Assembly: GCA_900768125.1 (NCBI GenBank)
Contig: CAAGBS010000011.1
Coordinates: 1-64,000 of the forward strand
DNA length: 64,000 nucleotides
Direction of reading: 5' to 3'
Source of the DNA: Oscillospiraceae bacterium
GTDB taxonomy: Bacteria; Bacillota; Clostridia; Oscillospirales; Ruminococcaceae
This document shows, piece by piece, positions 15,683-24,659 of the stretch. The notes beneath the pieces are model-generated. The model worked only from the letters and a program-made list of their open reading frames with translations, did no database searches and was not told the origin of the DNA. Position 1 is the first letter of the stretch, and every line of letters begins with the position of its first letter. A program made the position numbers and the translations under genes.

Positions 15683-17048
15683 TACCGCCCGACCAGTCAT
15701 TCCAGAGACGATAACCGTGCACCTGGGTACTCCGAACGAGTCCGCGCAGAACGTCACGCTGTCCTTTCCCGACTACATAAAGAATGTAGCCAGCAGCGAG
15801 ATATATCCCACATGGCCGGAAGCGGCTATCCGCGCGAACATATACGCCCAGATATCGTTCGCGCTGAACCGGGTGTATACTGAATGGTACCGCAGCCGCG
15901 GGTATGATTTCGACATAACAAGCTCCACGCAGTACGACCAGGCGTTCGTTTACGGGCGGGACGTATTCAACAACATCAGCCAGATAGTCAATGAGATATT
16001 CAACAACTATGTCGTGCGGCAGGGGAGCGTTGAGCCGCTTTTCACGCAGTTCTGCAACGGCACGACCGTGACCTGCCAGGGACTTTCGCAGTGGGGCACG
16101 GTAGATCTTGCAAACCGCGGGTACACTCCATATGAGATATTGCAGTACTACTACGGCAATGATATCAGCATAGTCCGCAACGCGGCGGTCGAGCCGTTCA
16201 TAGGAAGCTATCCGGGGACGCCGTTCGGGTTCGGAAGCTCCGGCAACGAAGTGCGGACTATCCAGACGGAGCTTAACCGCATTTCCGACAACTATCCCGC
16301 TATTCCCAAGATAGTCCCGACGAACGGATTTTACCGGGAATCCACCGCAGAGGCGGTGCGGGTGTTCCAGGGCGTTTTCGGGCTGCCGCAGACCGGGATA
16401 GTCAATAAGGCGACATGGTATCAGATAAAGTACATCTACGTTGCGGTCAAGAATCTCGCGGAACTGACCTCTGAGGGACTGAGACCCTCAGAGGTCGCGG
16501 AGGAGTTCCCGGAGGTGCTGCAGAACGGCGATTACGGGCTGTTCGTGAGCTATCTGCAATACTTCCTGAATGTGATATCCTATTTCAATCCGGAGGTGCC
16601 GACTGTTCCGGCAAACGGTGTATTCGGCACTGAGACCGAGAATCAGGTCAAGGCGTTCCAGCGGTTCTACGGTCAGCAGCCGGACGGCATAGTTGATTTC
16701 GCGACCTGGACGCTTATCCAGAAAATCTACAACGATATCCTGAACGGGCTTCCCGAAGGCTACGCCGGGAACACCGCCGCGCTCTACCCCGGGTACGTCC
16801 TCACGCCGGGAATGAGCAACAACGACGTTCAGGCTCTGCAGACCTATCTGAATCTCATCGGCAGGACATACCGTGATATTCCGGAGATACCGGTGAGCGG
16901 CTACTACGGGCAGCAGACCGAAAACGCAGTCCGGACGTTTCAGCAGCTTTTCGGGCTGACGGTCTCCGGAGTTGTCGGCGCGCCCACCTGGGACGCTATC
17001 TCGAAGGAATACAACTATATCCGCTTTGGAACACAGAGAACAGGCTGA
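15675..17048 (+). CDS. sleC: SleC-like spore cortex-lytic protein: SpoIID-like domain plus three peptidoglycan-binding repeats
   Basis: The 457-residue protein opens with PETITVHLGTPNESAQNVTLSFPDYI, as in the core of clostridial SleC. A SpoIID-like segment follows with ASSEIYPTWPEAAIRANIYAQ near residue 35 and GLSQWGTVDLANRGYTPYEILQYYYG near 135. Three PG_binding_1 repeats lie at about 185-260, 280-350 and 375-445, each ending in an FQ...FG...G.V...TW motif. In Clostridium, SleC cleaves cortex peptidoglycan during germination. Here the usual N-terminal pro-domain sits in the preceding overlapping gene instead. The start follows GGAGGTG, which lies inside the upstream gene. No signal peptide is seen, as for other SleC proteins made in the mother cell. 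Confidence 0.82.
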   Translation: MPDTARPVIPETITVHLGTPNESAQNVTLSFPDYIKNVASSEIYPTWPEAAIRANIYAQISFALNRVYTEWYRSRGYDFDITSSTQYDQAFVYGRDVFNNISQIVNEIFNNYVVRQGSVEPLFTQFCNGTTVTCQGLSQWGTVDLANRGYTPYEILQYYYGNDISIVRNAAVEPFIGSYPGTPFGFGSSGNEVRTIQTELNRISDNYPAIPKIVPTNGFYRESTAEAVRVFQGVFGLPQTGIVNKATWYQIKYIYVAVKNLAELTSEGLRPSEVAEEFPEVLQNGDYGLFVSYLQYFLNVISYFNPEVPTVPANGVFGTETENQVKAFQRFYGQQPDGIVDFATWTLIQKIYNDILNGLPEGYAGNTAALYPGYVLTPGMSNNDVQALQTYLNLIGRTYRDIPEIPVSGYYGQQTENAVRTFQQLFGLTVSGVVGAPTWDAISKEYNYIRFGTQRTG

Positions 17049-17245
17049 ATAAAACTACGGCGCCGTGGGTTAAAGCCGCTTTTTCCTGGGTTCGGCATGA
17101 TTTCATGCGGTTTTGATCTTCATAAGTTCCATCTGAAAAAAACGGCACTCAGTCCTGCCGCCTGATCCACAATTTGTTACATTTTGTGCGTGGCATTTTC
17201 CTGTCGGATTGTTCGTTGAGTTATTTTACATCTCTTTTTCGATAT

Positions 17246-17280
17246 ACAAAAAGACCGCCGGACTGAACAGCCCGGCGGTC
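17246..17280 (-). terminator. Terminator of the UPF0237-UPF0210 operon
   Basis: GACCGCCGG (17253-17261) pairs with CCGGCGGTC (17272-17280). On the minus strand it is followed by TTTTTG. Confidence 0.88.
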
Positions 17281-17302
17281 GCAGTATTTTTAGAGGTGAC
17301 CA

Positions 17303-18658
17303 TCAGTTTTTAAGGCTCTGGAGAGGAGCGGGGATACGTCCGCCGCGGCTGATGAACTTGCTTGCGGAGAACTTGCTTACCGGCATTACCGGAGCGCTTC
17401 CGAACAGTCCGCCGAACTCTATCATGTCGCCCTCCTTCATGCCGATGGCAGGGATCACGCGCACTGCGGTGGTCTTGCTGTTGACCATGCCGATAGCGGC
17501 TTCGTCAGCGATGATGGCGGAGATGGTGTCAGCGGAGGTGTCGCCGGGAATAGCTATCATATCCAGACCTACGGAGCATACCGCGGTCATTGCTTCCAGC
17601 TTTTCAAGTCCGAGCGAGCCCTTTACTGCCGCGTCTATCATGCCTGCGTCCTCGGAAACCGGAATGAACGCGCCTGAAAGTCCGCCGACATGCGAAGAAG
17701 CCATTACGCCACCCTTCTTCACTGCGTCGTTGAGCATTGCGAGGCACGCAGTTGTACCGTGGCAGCCGCAGCTTTCAAGACCGATCTCCTCGAGAATATG
17801 CGCAACGGAGTCGCCGACAGCGGGAGTCGGGGCAAGGGAGAGGTCAACGATACCGAACGGAACGCCGAGTCTCTGGGAAGCCTCAGTGCCGACAAGCTGA
17901 CCCATTCTGGTTATCTTGAACGCAGTCTTCTTGATGACGTCCGCTATCTCGCTGATGTTCGCGTCGGGGTGCTTGCGGAGCGCGGCGCGTACAACGCCAG
18001 GTCCGGAAACGCCTACGTTTATCTCGCAGTCGTACTCGCCCACGCCGTGGAACGCGCCCGCCATGAACGGGTTGTCCTCTACCGCGTTGCAGAATACAAC
18101 TATCTTAGCAGCGCCGAAGTAGCTGTTGTCCTTGGTAGCCTTTGCAGCGTCAAGAATTATCTGACCCATCATTGCAACTGCGTCCATGTTGATACCGGCC
18201 CTTGTGGAGCCGATGTTGACGGAGGAGCAGACATTGCTCGTCTCTGCGAGAGCCTCCGGGATAGACTGGATAAGCTCCAGGTCGCCTGCGGAGAATCCTT
18301 TGTGGACAAGCGCGGAGTAACCGCCGAGGTAGTTTACGCCGGTGCCGTCGGCGGCGCGCTGGAGCGCCTTTGCGAACTTAACGGGGCTTCCCTTGCACGC
18401 AGCGGAGACCATCGCGATAGGCGTAACTGAGATACGTTTGTTGACGATCGGAATGCCGTACTGCTTCTCGATGTCCTCGCCGGTCTTGACGAGATTCTCA
18501 GCCTTGCGCATTATCTTGTCGTAAACCTTGTCGCACGCCTTGTCTATGTCGCTGTCGATACAGTCGAGAAGGGAGATACCCATCGTGATGGTACGGATAT
18601 CGAGGTTCTCTTCCTGTATCATCTTTATAGTTTCTAAAATATCGGTCGAATTGAGCAT
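17303..18658 (-). CDS. PFL-like UPF0210 (DUF711) protein
   Basis: The 451-residue protein is a full-length UPF0210 member. Family stretches include NVCSSVNIGSTRAGINMDAV, GVSGPGVVRAAL and SVGLDMIAIPGDTSADTISAII. The fold is related to the pyruvate formate-lyase superfamily, but no glycyl radical loop is apparent and no reaction has been established. AAGGAGAACACC precedes ATG 18656-18658. It lies 18 bases downstream of a UPF0237 ACT protein, a pairing kept in many Firmicutes, which suggests the ACT protein regulates or binds a metabolite for this protein. The transcript ends at the terminator 17246-17280. Confidence 0.9.
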   Translation of the reverse strand: MLNSTDILETIKMIQEENLDIRTITMGISLLDCIDSDIDKACDKVYDKIMRKAENLVKTGEDIEKQYGIPIVNKRISVTPIAMVSAACKGSPVKFAKALQRAADGTGVNYLGGYSALVHKGFSAGDLELIQSIPEALAETSNVCSSVNIGSTRAGINMDAVAMMGQIILDAAKATKDNSYFGAAKIVVFCNAVEDNPFMAGAFHGVGEYDCEINVGVSGPGVVRAALRKHPDANISEIADVIKKTAFKITRMGQLVGTEASQRLGVPFGIVDLSLAPTPAVGDSVAHILEEIGLESCGCHGTTACLAMLNDAVKKGGVMASSHVGGLSGAFIPVSEDAGMIDAAVKGSLGLEKLEAMTAVCSVGLDMIAIPGDTSADTISAIIADEAAIGMVNSKTTAVRVIPAIGMKEGDMIEFGGLFGSAPVMPVSKFSASKFISRGGRIPAPLQSLKN

Positions 18659-18676
18659 TTGTCGGTGTTCTCCTTA

Positions 18677-18946
18677 TCAGATTCTGTGCATTGCATTGAA
18701 GATATCTTCGTGCATAACATGTACCTGCAGACCCATATCGCTGCCTGCCTTTGTCAGCTTGTCGGCGAAGTCGATATAGTCGATGTTGAGCTTGGAGATC
18801 TCGATCATCATGGTCATTGCGAACAGATCCTGCATTATGGTCTGCGTTACGTCCATGACGTTTGCGTTGTGCTCTGCGCAGATACCGCTGACCTTTGCCA
18901 GAATACCTACAGTGTCCTTACCGATAACAGCTACTACAGCTCTCAT
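18677..18946 (-). CDS. ACT domain protein UPF0237
   Basis: The 89-residue protein is a stand-alone ACT domain (MRAVVAVIGKDTVGILAKVSGICAEHNANVMDVTQT). ACT domains bind amino acids or similar small ligands and act as regulatory dimers. I place the start at the ATG giving MRAVV, preceded by AAGGAGG; the longer version adds ten unrelated residues. It is the first gene of an operon with UPF0210. Confidence 0.9.
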   Translation of the reverse strand: MRAVVAVIGKDTVGILAKVSGICAEHNANVMDVTQTIMQDLFAMTMMIEISKLNIDYIDFADKLTKAGSDMGLQVHVMHEDIFNAMHRI

Positions 18947-19026
18947 ACTTGTCCTCCTTGTCTGCGGGCATGTCATTATGTATAAAATTATGCACCGCGA
19001 CCCTTGAATTTTTATCTTTCTTATCT

Positions 19027-19055
19027 ATTATACTAAAAAAATCTGAAAAAGTAAA
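19027..19055 (-). promoter_or_regulatory. Promoter of the UPF0237-UPF0210 operon
   Basis: Minus-strand TTTACT (19055-19050), a 17-base spacer and TATAAT (19032-19027). Confidence 0.7.
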
Positions 19056-19063
19056 TGTATTCA

Positions 19064-19092
19064 TAGACAAATTTCAAATTTTGTGATAAAAT
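19064..19092 (+). promoter_or_regulatory. Possible promoter of the PHP-recG-rsmE gene run
   Basis: TAGACA (19064-19069), a 17-base spacer and TAAAAT (19087-19092) with TGTGA before the -10. It lies back to back with the UPF0237 promoter and just before the hairpin at 19103-19142. Confidence 0.5.
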
Positions 19093-19102
19093 AATAAAAA
19101 AA

Positions 19103-19142
19103 GCAATTGAAACGGTGATATTATAGTCACTTTTTCAATTGC
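19103..19142 (+). other. Leader hairpin before the PHP phosphatase gene
   Basis: GCAATTGAAA (19103-19112) pairs with TTTCAATTGC (19133-19142). An inner GTGA/TCAC pair extends the stem around a small loop. It ends 27 bases before the start codon and has no U-run. It could stabilise the message or shape ribosome access. Confidence 0.5.
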
Positions 19143-19169
19143 ACACAGAGAACAGAAGAAGGTAGACTG

Positions 19170-19997
19170 ATGGAAACTGAAATACTCCGCCGTATCCCGG
19201 CGGATATCCATAACCATTCCACCCTCTCGCCGGACGGCTGCGACGAGCCGATGAGAATGGCAGAGCGAGCCTGCGGGCTGGGGATAAAGCACTTTGCGCT
19301 GACAGATCATATCGAATGTGAAAAGCTGGAAAGCTGGGATTACGCAGGTGCGATAGCTAGGTCATACGATGTGTTCCTTGAAATACAGGAACGCTTCCGC
19401 GGGAAGATGGAGGTATACTACGGTGCGGAACTCGGACAGGCGCTTTTTGACCTGCCCGCTGCCGAAAAGATACTCGCAGAGCACGACTACGATTTTGTAT
19501 TAGGCTCCACGCACCGCACCCGCACCTATCCGCGCCTTGACCGCGTACCCGACAGCGACGAGGACAGATACCGCTGCCTAGACGAGTACTTCGAGGAAGA
19601 ACTTCGCCTTGCCGAATGGGGACGCTTCTGCTCGCTGTCGCACCTGACTTTCCCGCTGCGCTTTATAAGCGGCGACGTGGGCGGCGCGGAGGTCGATATG
19701 AGCCGTTACAGCACAATAATCGACAAGATACTGGAAACAATAATCAGACAGGGTATCGCCCTGGAGGTTAATTCCGCCGGCATACGCAAGGGACTGCACG
19801 TCCCCATGCCGAACGCGGAGTACGTCAGGCGCTACTACGACAAGGGCGGCAGAATGGTGACGGTCGGTTCGGACGCTCACCGGGTCGCGGACGTCGGCGC
19901 TGACGATCTCACGGTATACGATATGCTGCGCGATATCGGGTTCACCGAGGTATGCGTTTTCAGGAAGAAACAGCCCATATTTGTTTCGATCGACTAA
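19170..19997 (+). CDS. PHP-domain phosphoesterase (histidinol-phosphatase family)
   Basis: The 275-residue protein is a trinuclear-metal PHP phosphoesterase. Metal-binding motifs are visible: DIHNHSTLSPDG near residue 12, the His in TDHIE near 45, the Glu in YYGAELG, the His in GSTHRT, a His in LSHLTFP, and VGSDAHR near the C-terminus. Family members remove phosphate from histidinol phosphate, but many act on other substrates, and no his operon is nearby. AGAAGG precedes the ATG. It begins the long gene run that reaches rsmE. A paralogue is encoded at 29006-29797. Confidence 0.85.
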   Translation: METEILRRIPADIHNHSTLSPDGCDEPMRMAERACGLGIKHFALTDHIECEKLESWDYAGAIARSYDVFLEIQERFRGKMEVYYGAELGQALFDLPAAEKILAEHDYDFVLGSTHRTRTYPRLDRVPDSDEDRYRCLDEYFEEELRLAEWGRFCSLSHLTFPLRFISGDVGGAEVDMSRYSTIIDKILETIIRQGIALEVNSAGIRKGLHVPMPNAEYVRRYYDKGGRMVTVGSDAHRVADVGADDLTVYDMLRDIGFTEVCVFRKKQPIFVSID

Positions 19998-20094
19998 TTT
20001 TAAAGCCTGGCAAGAAGCAGTCGGACAGCGGAACAGGAATGATCCCTGCGGCGAAACGACCGCTTACCGCCAGCCTGAACAGGAGGATAATGCA

Positions 20095-20586
20095 ATGACA
20101 CCTACCAACAAGAAGTTACTTGCCTTATTAAAGCAGAACGCGCGGCTCTCCAACGCGGAGCTTTCCACCATGCTCGGAATTTCTGAGCAGGAGGTCGCAG
20201 CGGGTATAAAGGAACTTGAGGCTTCCGGAATAATCATCGGCTACGCGGCTATCGTCAACGAGGAAAAGGCTGACGACAACGCAGTCACCGCAATAATCGA
20301 ACTGAAGGTCACCCCGTTCAAGGACAGGGGCTTTGACGACCTCGCCCACACCATCATGCAGTACGAGGAGGTAGACAGCGTGTTCCTGCTTTCCGGCGCG
20401 AACGACCTGTCCATCACCATCACCGGCACCAGCCTGAGAAAGGTAGCTCTGTTCGTTTCCGAGCGCCTTGCAGTGCTTGACGGAGTTCTGTCCACAACGA
20501 CCCACTTCGTCCTCAGAAGATACAAGGAGAAGAACCACGTTTTCAGCGAGGAACACTCCGATGAAAGGAGCCTGGTTTCCCCGTGA
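20095..20586 (+). CDS. Lrp/AsnC family transcriptional regulator
   Basis: The 163-residue protein has an N-terminal winged helix (NKKLLALLKQNARLSNAELSTMLGISEQEVAAGIKELEASGIIIGY) and a C-terminal RAM/ACT-like ligand domain (residues 70-145). It should bind amino acids and control their metabolism. ATG 20095 follows ACAGGAGGATAA; the in-frame extension to 19981 overlaps the PHP gene and carries no homology. Its stop overlaps the GTG of the following aminotransferase, so the regulator and enzyme are coupled. It probably controls that aminotransferase and its own operon. Confidence 0.9.
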   Translation: MTPTNKKLLALLKQNARLSNAELSTMLGISEQEVAAGIKELEASGIIIGYAAIVNEEKADDNAVTAIIELKVTPFKDRGFDDLAHTIMQYEEVDSVFLLSGANDLSITITGTSLRKVALFVSERLAVLDGVLSTTTHFVLRRYKEKNHVFSEEHSDERSLVSP

Positions 20587-21758
20587 TAGACTATGATAAG
20601 GTGATACCCGAAAAAATACGGGATATCCAGCCGTCAGGCATTCGTAAATTCTTCGACATCGCCCAGCAGGTGGAGGGAGTCATATCCCTGTCCGTTGGCG
20701 AGCCGGATTTCAAGACCCCCTGGGCAGCAAGAAAGGCCGCTATAGGTGTCCTTGAAAAGGGCAGGACCGCATATACTGCAAACGCAGGTCTCATTCAGCT
20801 GCGCGAGGAGATCTCAAAGTATCTGCTCAACTTTATCCACACCGAGTACGACCCCAACGGTGAAATTATAGTCACTGTCGGCGGTTCCGAGGCGCTGGAT
20901 CTTGCAATGCGCGCGCTGATACAGCCCGGCGACGAAGTGCTCGTCCCGGAGCCGAGCTTCGTGTGCTACTCCCCGATAATAACGGTCTGCGGCGGTACTC
21001 CCGTCCCGATAGTCATGACCGAGGAGGATAAGTTCAAACTCCGCGCGGACGCTCTCAAGGAGAAGATAACCCCGCGCACCAAGGCGCTGATTCTTCCGTT
21101 CCCGAACAACCCGACCGGCTCCATTATGCGCCGCGGCGAACTTGAAGCCATCGCAGAGGTGCTCCGCGGGACTGACATCATGATAATCTCGGACGAGATA
21201 TATTCCGAAATGACCTACGGCGGCGAGAAGCACGTCTCCATTGCCGAAATAGACGGCATGCGGGAGCGCACCATCGTTGTAAACGGCTTCTCCAAGACCT
21301 ACGCCATGACCGGCTGGAGACTGGGCTACTGCGCAGGACCGAAGCCCGTAATCAAGCAGATGTTAAAGCTCCACCAGTATTGCATAATGAGCAGCCCGAC
21401 AGTCAGCCAGTACGCCGCCATCACAGCCCTCACCCAGTGCCGCGACGACGTTGACAGAATGCTCGAGGAATACGACATGCGCCGCAGGCTGGTCGTAAAG
21501 GGCTTCAACGACATGGGACTTACCTGCTTCGAGCCGGAGGGCGCGTTCTATGTATTTCCCTGCATAAAATCCACCGGAATGAAGTCCAGCGAGTTCTGCG
21601 AAAAGCTGATATACAGCAAGAAGGTGGCGGTAGTCCCCGGAAGCGCTTTCGGCGAGAGCGGCGAGGGATATGTAAGAGTTTCCTACGCATACTCCGTCCA
21701 GCACATCACGACCGCGCTCCAGCGCATCAGGGAGTTCGTAGGGGAGCTTAAAAAGTGA
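20583..21758 (+). CDS. Class I/II aminotransferase (aspartate/aromatic type)
   Basis: The 391-residue enzyme has the usual fold-type I landmarks: SVGEPDF near residue 37, GGSEALDLAMRAL, PFPNNPTG, SDEIYSEMTY, and the PLP-binding Lys in NGFSKTYAMTGWRLGY near residue 233. It transfers amino groups between amino acids and 2-oxo acids. The closest families are AspC-like and the aromatic aminotransferases. The start is GTG, overlapping the Lrp stop by four bases (GTGA). The next gene, ispE, begins with the same type of GTGA overlap, so three successive genes are tightly coupled although ispE is unrelated in function. Confidence 0.92.
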   Translation: MIDYDKVIPEKIRDIQPSGIRKFFDIAQQVEGVISLSVGEPDFKTPWAARKAAIGVLEKGRTAYTANAGLIQLREEISKYLLNFIHTEYDPNGEIIVTVGGSEALDLAMRALIQPGDEVLVPEPSFVCYSPIITVCGGTPVPIVMTEEDKFKLRADALKEKITPRTKALILPFPNNPTGSIMRRGELEAIAEVLRGTDIMIISDEIYSEMTYGGEKHVSIAEIDGMRERTIVVNGFSKTYAMTGWRLGYCAGPKPVIKQMLKLHQYCIMSSPTVSQYAAITALTQCRDDVDRMLEEYDMRRRLVVKGFNDMGLTCFEPEGAFYVFPCIKSTGMKSSEFCEKLIYSKKVAVVPGSAFGESGEGYVRVSYAYSVQHITTALQRIREFVGELKK

Positions 21759-22636
21759 GAACCGTAAATGGGATACAGATATACAAGCTGAACGCCTATG
21801 CAAAGCTGAATCTGTATCTTGACATCACCGGCAGGCGCGCGGACGGCTATCACCTGCTTGAAACCGTCATGCAGAGCGTTTCCCTTGCGGACGAGGTGAC
21901 TGTTGCAGTCAGCGCCGGGAGCGGCATAACGCTGTCCGTCAGCCGGGAGGATATCCCCACCGACCGCCGCAACACCGCCTACCGCGCTGCAGAACTGTTC
22001 CTCGAAAAAGCGGAGGCTTTCGGCTCAGTTTGCATTGATATCGAAAAGCGTATCCCCAGCGGGGCGGGTATGGGCGGCGGCAGCGCGGACGCTGCGGCGG
22101 TCCTGAAAGCGCTGAACACCGCGTTCGGCGAACCGCTCACCGAAGCGCAGCTTATTGCTATCGCAGCGCAGGTGGGCGCCGACGTTCCGTTCTGCCTTAT
22201 CGGCGGGACCAGGCTTTGCAGAGGTATCGGCGAGCAGATGTCGGATATCCCTGCGGCTGAGGGCGTGTTCCTGGTGGCGAAGCCGGATTTTGGCTGCCCG
22301 ACCGGGGACGCATACCGCAAGTACGACGAAAGCCCGCTTGATATACACGGCGGTCTGGAGCGGTTCACCGCAGCACTGCCCGGAAATTATGCTCCGGAGA
22401 TGTACAACGTGTTCCAGCGGCTGTATTCCGACCGGCGCATTGAGGATATCTGCGCACGCCTGACCGCGTTCGGCGCAAAGGGAGCAATGCTCACCGGAAG
22501 CGGCTCGGCGGTGTTCGGCGTGTTCGATAACGAAGCGAATGCAAATCGCGCTTCCGGCGGATTCCAGGACTGCTTTACGGCGGTCTGCGGGTGCGTCCGG
22601 GAGGGCGTTTCCATCACAGAAAGGGAGGTACTATGA
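21755..22636 (+). CDS. ispE: 4-diphosphocytidyl-2-C-methyl-D-erythritol kinase
   Basis: IspE phosphorylates CDP-methylerythritol in the MEP pathway to isoprenoid precursors. The 293-residue protein has the GHMP kinase motifs AYAKLNLYLDITGRRADGYH near residue 14, the ATP loop IPSGAGMGGGSADAA near 98, and a third motif with GSGSAVFG near the C-terminus. GTG starts the gene inside a GTGA overlap with the aminotransferase, and its stop overlaps the Asp23 gene (ATGA). The presence of ispE indicates that this organism makes isoprenoids by the MEP route. Confidence 0.95.
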   Translation: MRTVNGIQIYKLNAYAKLNLYLDITGRRADGYHLLETVMQSVSLADEVTVAVSAGSGITLSVSREDIPTDRRNTAYRAAELFLEKAEAFGSVCIDIEKRIPSGAGMGGGSADAAAVLKALNTAFGEPLTEAQLIAIAAQVGADVPFCLIGGTRLCRGIGEQMSDIPAAEGVFLVAKPDFGCPTGDAYRKYDESPLDIHGGLERFTAALPGNYAPEMYNVFQRLYSDRRIEDICARLTAFGAKGAMLTGSGSAVFGVFDNEANANRASGGFQDCFTAVCGCVREGVSITEREVL

Positions 22637-22989
22637 TAAAAGTCCAGAACAATATCGGAACTATAACCATATCCCAGGATTATTTCACATCGCTCATAGG
22701 AAGCACCGTGACAGGCTGCTTCGGCGTTGTGCAGATGAATATAAGCAGCGCGAAGCAGACGATACTGGCGGCGCTGCCTTTCGTGAAGAAAAAGAGCTAC
22801 GAGCGCGGGATAAGAGTCCGCGCGGGACGTGACAAGCTGGTGGTAGACCTCCACATTACAGTGCTTTACGGCGTGAATGTCGGCACTGTTGTAAAGAGCA
22901 TCATCAACAAGGTCAAGTACGTCATGGAAGAAAGCACGGGCATTTCCGTCGAGCGCGTGAATGTCTATGTTGACGAAATAAAGACATAA
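22633..22989 (+). CDS. Asp23/Gls24 family protein (YloU-like)
   Basis: The 118-residue protein is a short Asp23/Gls24 domain (GTITISQDYFTSLIGSTVTGCFGVVQM, LVVDLHITVLYGVNVGTVVKSIINKVKYVMEESTG). In Bacillus the equivalent yloU lies before yloV, as here. Family members are envelope-stress or cell-surface-associated proteins of unclear action. The start at ATG 22633 sits in an ATGA overlap with ispE, and AAAGGGAGG lies upstream; a longer in-frame version from 22591 lies inside ispE. It is probably co-translated with its neighbours. Confidence 0.9.
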   Translation: MIKVQNNIGTITISQDYFTSLIGSTVTGCFGVVQMNISSAKQTILAALPFVKKKSYERGIRVRAGRDKLVVDLHITVLYGVNVGTVVKSIINKVKYVMEESTGISVERVNVYVDEIKT

Positions 22990-23015
22990 TATAACAGGAA
23001 GGGATATCACATAAA

Positions 23016-24659
23016 ATGACACTTACAGGAAAGCTGTTCCGTGACGCAGTCATATCGGGCGCGAACAACATAGCCAACAACCGCGCGGCAGTTGATGAGC
23101 TGAACGTATTCCCCGTTCCGGACGGAGATACCGGCACAAACATGTCTATGACCATCGGCAACGCGCTGCCTGAATTAAAGGCGGCGGGCGACGGCATATC
23201 CGCAGGCGACGCCGCAAAGCTGACCGCCTCCGCAATGCTGAGGGGCGCGCGCGGAAACTCCGGCGTTATTCTGTCGCTCATCTTCCGCGGACTTTCAAAG
23301 GGTCTCGCCGGACAGGCTGAAGCGGACGCAAAAATGCTGTCCAACGCATTCAAGCTAGGCGTTGACGCGGCGTACAAGTCCGTGATGAAGCCAACCGAGG
23401 GAACTATACTCACGGTAGTAAGGGAAGCGTGGGAGAACACCAAGGATTCAGCGCAGGAGGGCGGCGACGCCGCAGAGTTCCTCGCGAAATTCATCGAAGA
23501 GGGCGAAAAGAGCCTTGCGAAGACCCCGGAGCTTCTCCCAGCGCTGAAAAAGGCGGGCGTAGTAGACGCAGGCGGCAAGGGACTGCTGGTTATCCTCAGT
23601 GGAATGCAGCAGGTCATCTCCGGCGGCGAAATGATACGCTCCGAAGATGAGCCGAAGCCCTCGGCACCGGCGGCTGTTGCGGCTGCGGGCACGGCGCAGG
23701 AGGACATCAAGTTCGCGTACTGCACCGAGTTCATCGTCAACAAAAAGCCCGGCGCCAAGGACGCGACAGCGCTCCGTGCGTTCCTTGAGACCATCGGCGA
23801 CTGCGTTGTAGTTGTCGATGACGATGACATCATCAAGGTGCATGTTCACTCCAACCACCCCGGTAAGGCTATCGAGGAGGGTATAAAGTTCGGCGAGCTG
23901 ACCAAGATGAAGATTGAGAACATGCGCGAGCAGCACCACAATATCATCAAGGCTGACGAAGCAGTCCAGAAGAACCGCAAGGTGCCCGTAAAGCCTGAGA
24001 AGGAGTTCGGATTCGTTGCAGTTGCGGCGGGCGCGGGGATCGAGGCGCTGTTCCGCGACCTCGGCGCTGACAGCGTGGTGCGCGGCGGTCAGACGATGAA
24101 TCCCTCTACGGAGGATATCCTCGAAGCCATCGGGCAGACTCCGGCGAATAATGTTTTCGTACTGCCTAATAATAAGAACATCATCATGGCGGCTGAGCAG
24201 GCTGTCTCCCTCGCGGACAGGAACGTATGCGTTCTCCAGTCCAGAAGCATTCCACAGGGCATAACCGCGCTGATGAACTTCGACCCCGGCGCTGATTTCG
24301 TAACCAACCGCAGCAACATGACAGACGCGCTCGACAGAGTTCAGAGCGGTCAGATAACGTTCGCGGTGCGCGACAGCGAGTATGACGGCCACAAGATAAA
24401 GCAGGGCGAGATACTCGCGATGGACAACGGAAAGATAGTCTTCACCGAAAAGGACGTCACAAAGGCGCTGGTGAAGCTCACCAAGCGGCTGACGAACGGC
24501 TCCAGCAGCTTCATCACCGTTATGTACGGCTCCGATGTCAGCGACGAAGCGGCGAACGCTGCTTACGAGCAGCTGCGCGCGCGTATCAGCGACAATATTG
24601 AAATTAATCTGGTAAACGGCGGACAGCCTGTTTACTACTACATCATTTCTGTTGAGTAA
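23016..24659 (+). CDS. fakA: DAK2-domain protein, fatty acid kinase FakA/YloV family
   Basis: The 547-residue protein begins with a DhaL-type kinase domain. ATP- and metal-binding residues are visible in NVFPVPDGDTGTNM near residue 30 and in GARGNSGVI near 78. A C-terminal DegV-interacting region (residues 330-547) follows, as in FakA. FakA phosphorylates fatty acids held by a DegV/FakB partner for phospholipid synthesis. No degV gene lies in the window, so the partner must be elsewhere. The Ala-rich linker (SAPAAVAAAGTAQ near residue 210) separates the parts. AGGAAGGG precedes the ATG. recG starts one base after its stop, the classic yloV-recG order. Confidence 0.9.
   Translation: MTLTGKLFRDAVISGANNIANNRAAVDELNVFPVPDGDTGTNMSMTIGNALPELKAAGDGISAGDAAKLTASAMLRGARGNSGVILSLIFRGLSKGLAGQAEADAKMLSNAFKLGVDAAYKSVMKPTEGTILTVVREAWENTKDSAQEGGDAAEFLAKFIEEGEKSLAKTPELLPALKKAGVVDAGGKGLLVILSGMQQVISGGEMIRSEDEPKPSAPAAVAAAGTAQEDIKFAYCTEFIVNKKPGAKDATALRAFLETIGDCVVVVDDDDIIKVHVHSNHPGKAIEEGIKFGELTKMKIENMREQHHNIIKADEAVQKNRKVPVKPEKEFGFVAVAAGAGIEALFRDLGADSVVRGGQTMNPSTEDILEAIGQTPANNVFVLPNNKNIIMAAEQAVSLADRNVCVLQSRSIPQGITALMNFDPGADFVTNRSNMTDALDRVQSGQITFAVRDSEYDGHKIKQGEILAMDNGKIVFTEKDVTKALVKLTKRLTNGSSSFITVMYGSDVSDEAANAAYEQLRARISDNIEINLVNGGQPVYYYIISVE

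Noticed and set aside
17039..17052. CTGAATAAAAC at the end of sleC as a further MITE end
   Set aside because: No inverted partner or TA-flanked second end is found within several hundred bases; the match is partly the stop codon region.
17303..18658. Pyruvate formate-lyase enzyme assignment for UPF0210
   Set aside because: The family is PFL-related in fold, but no glycyl radical motif or activase is seen, so an enzymatic name would be unsupported.
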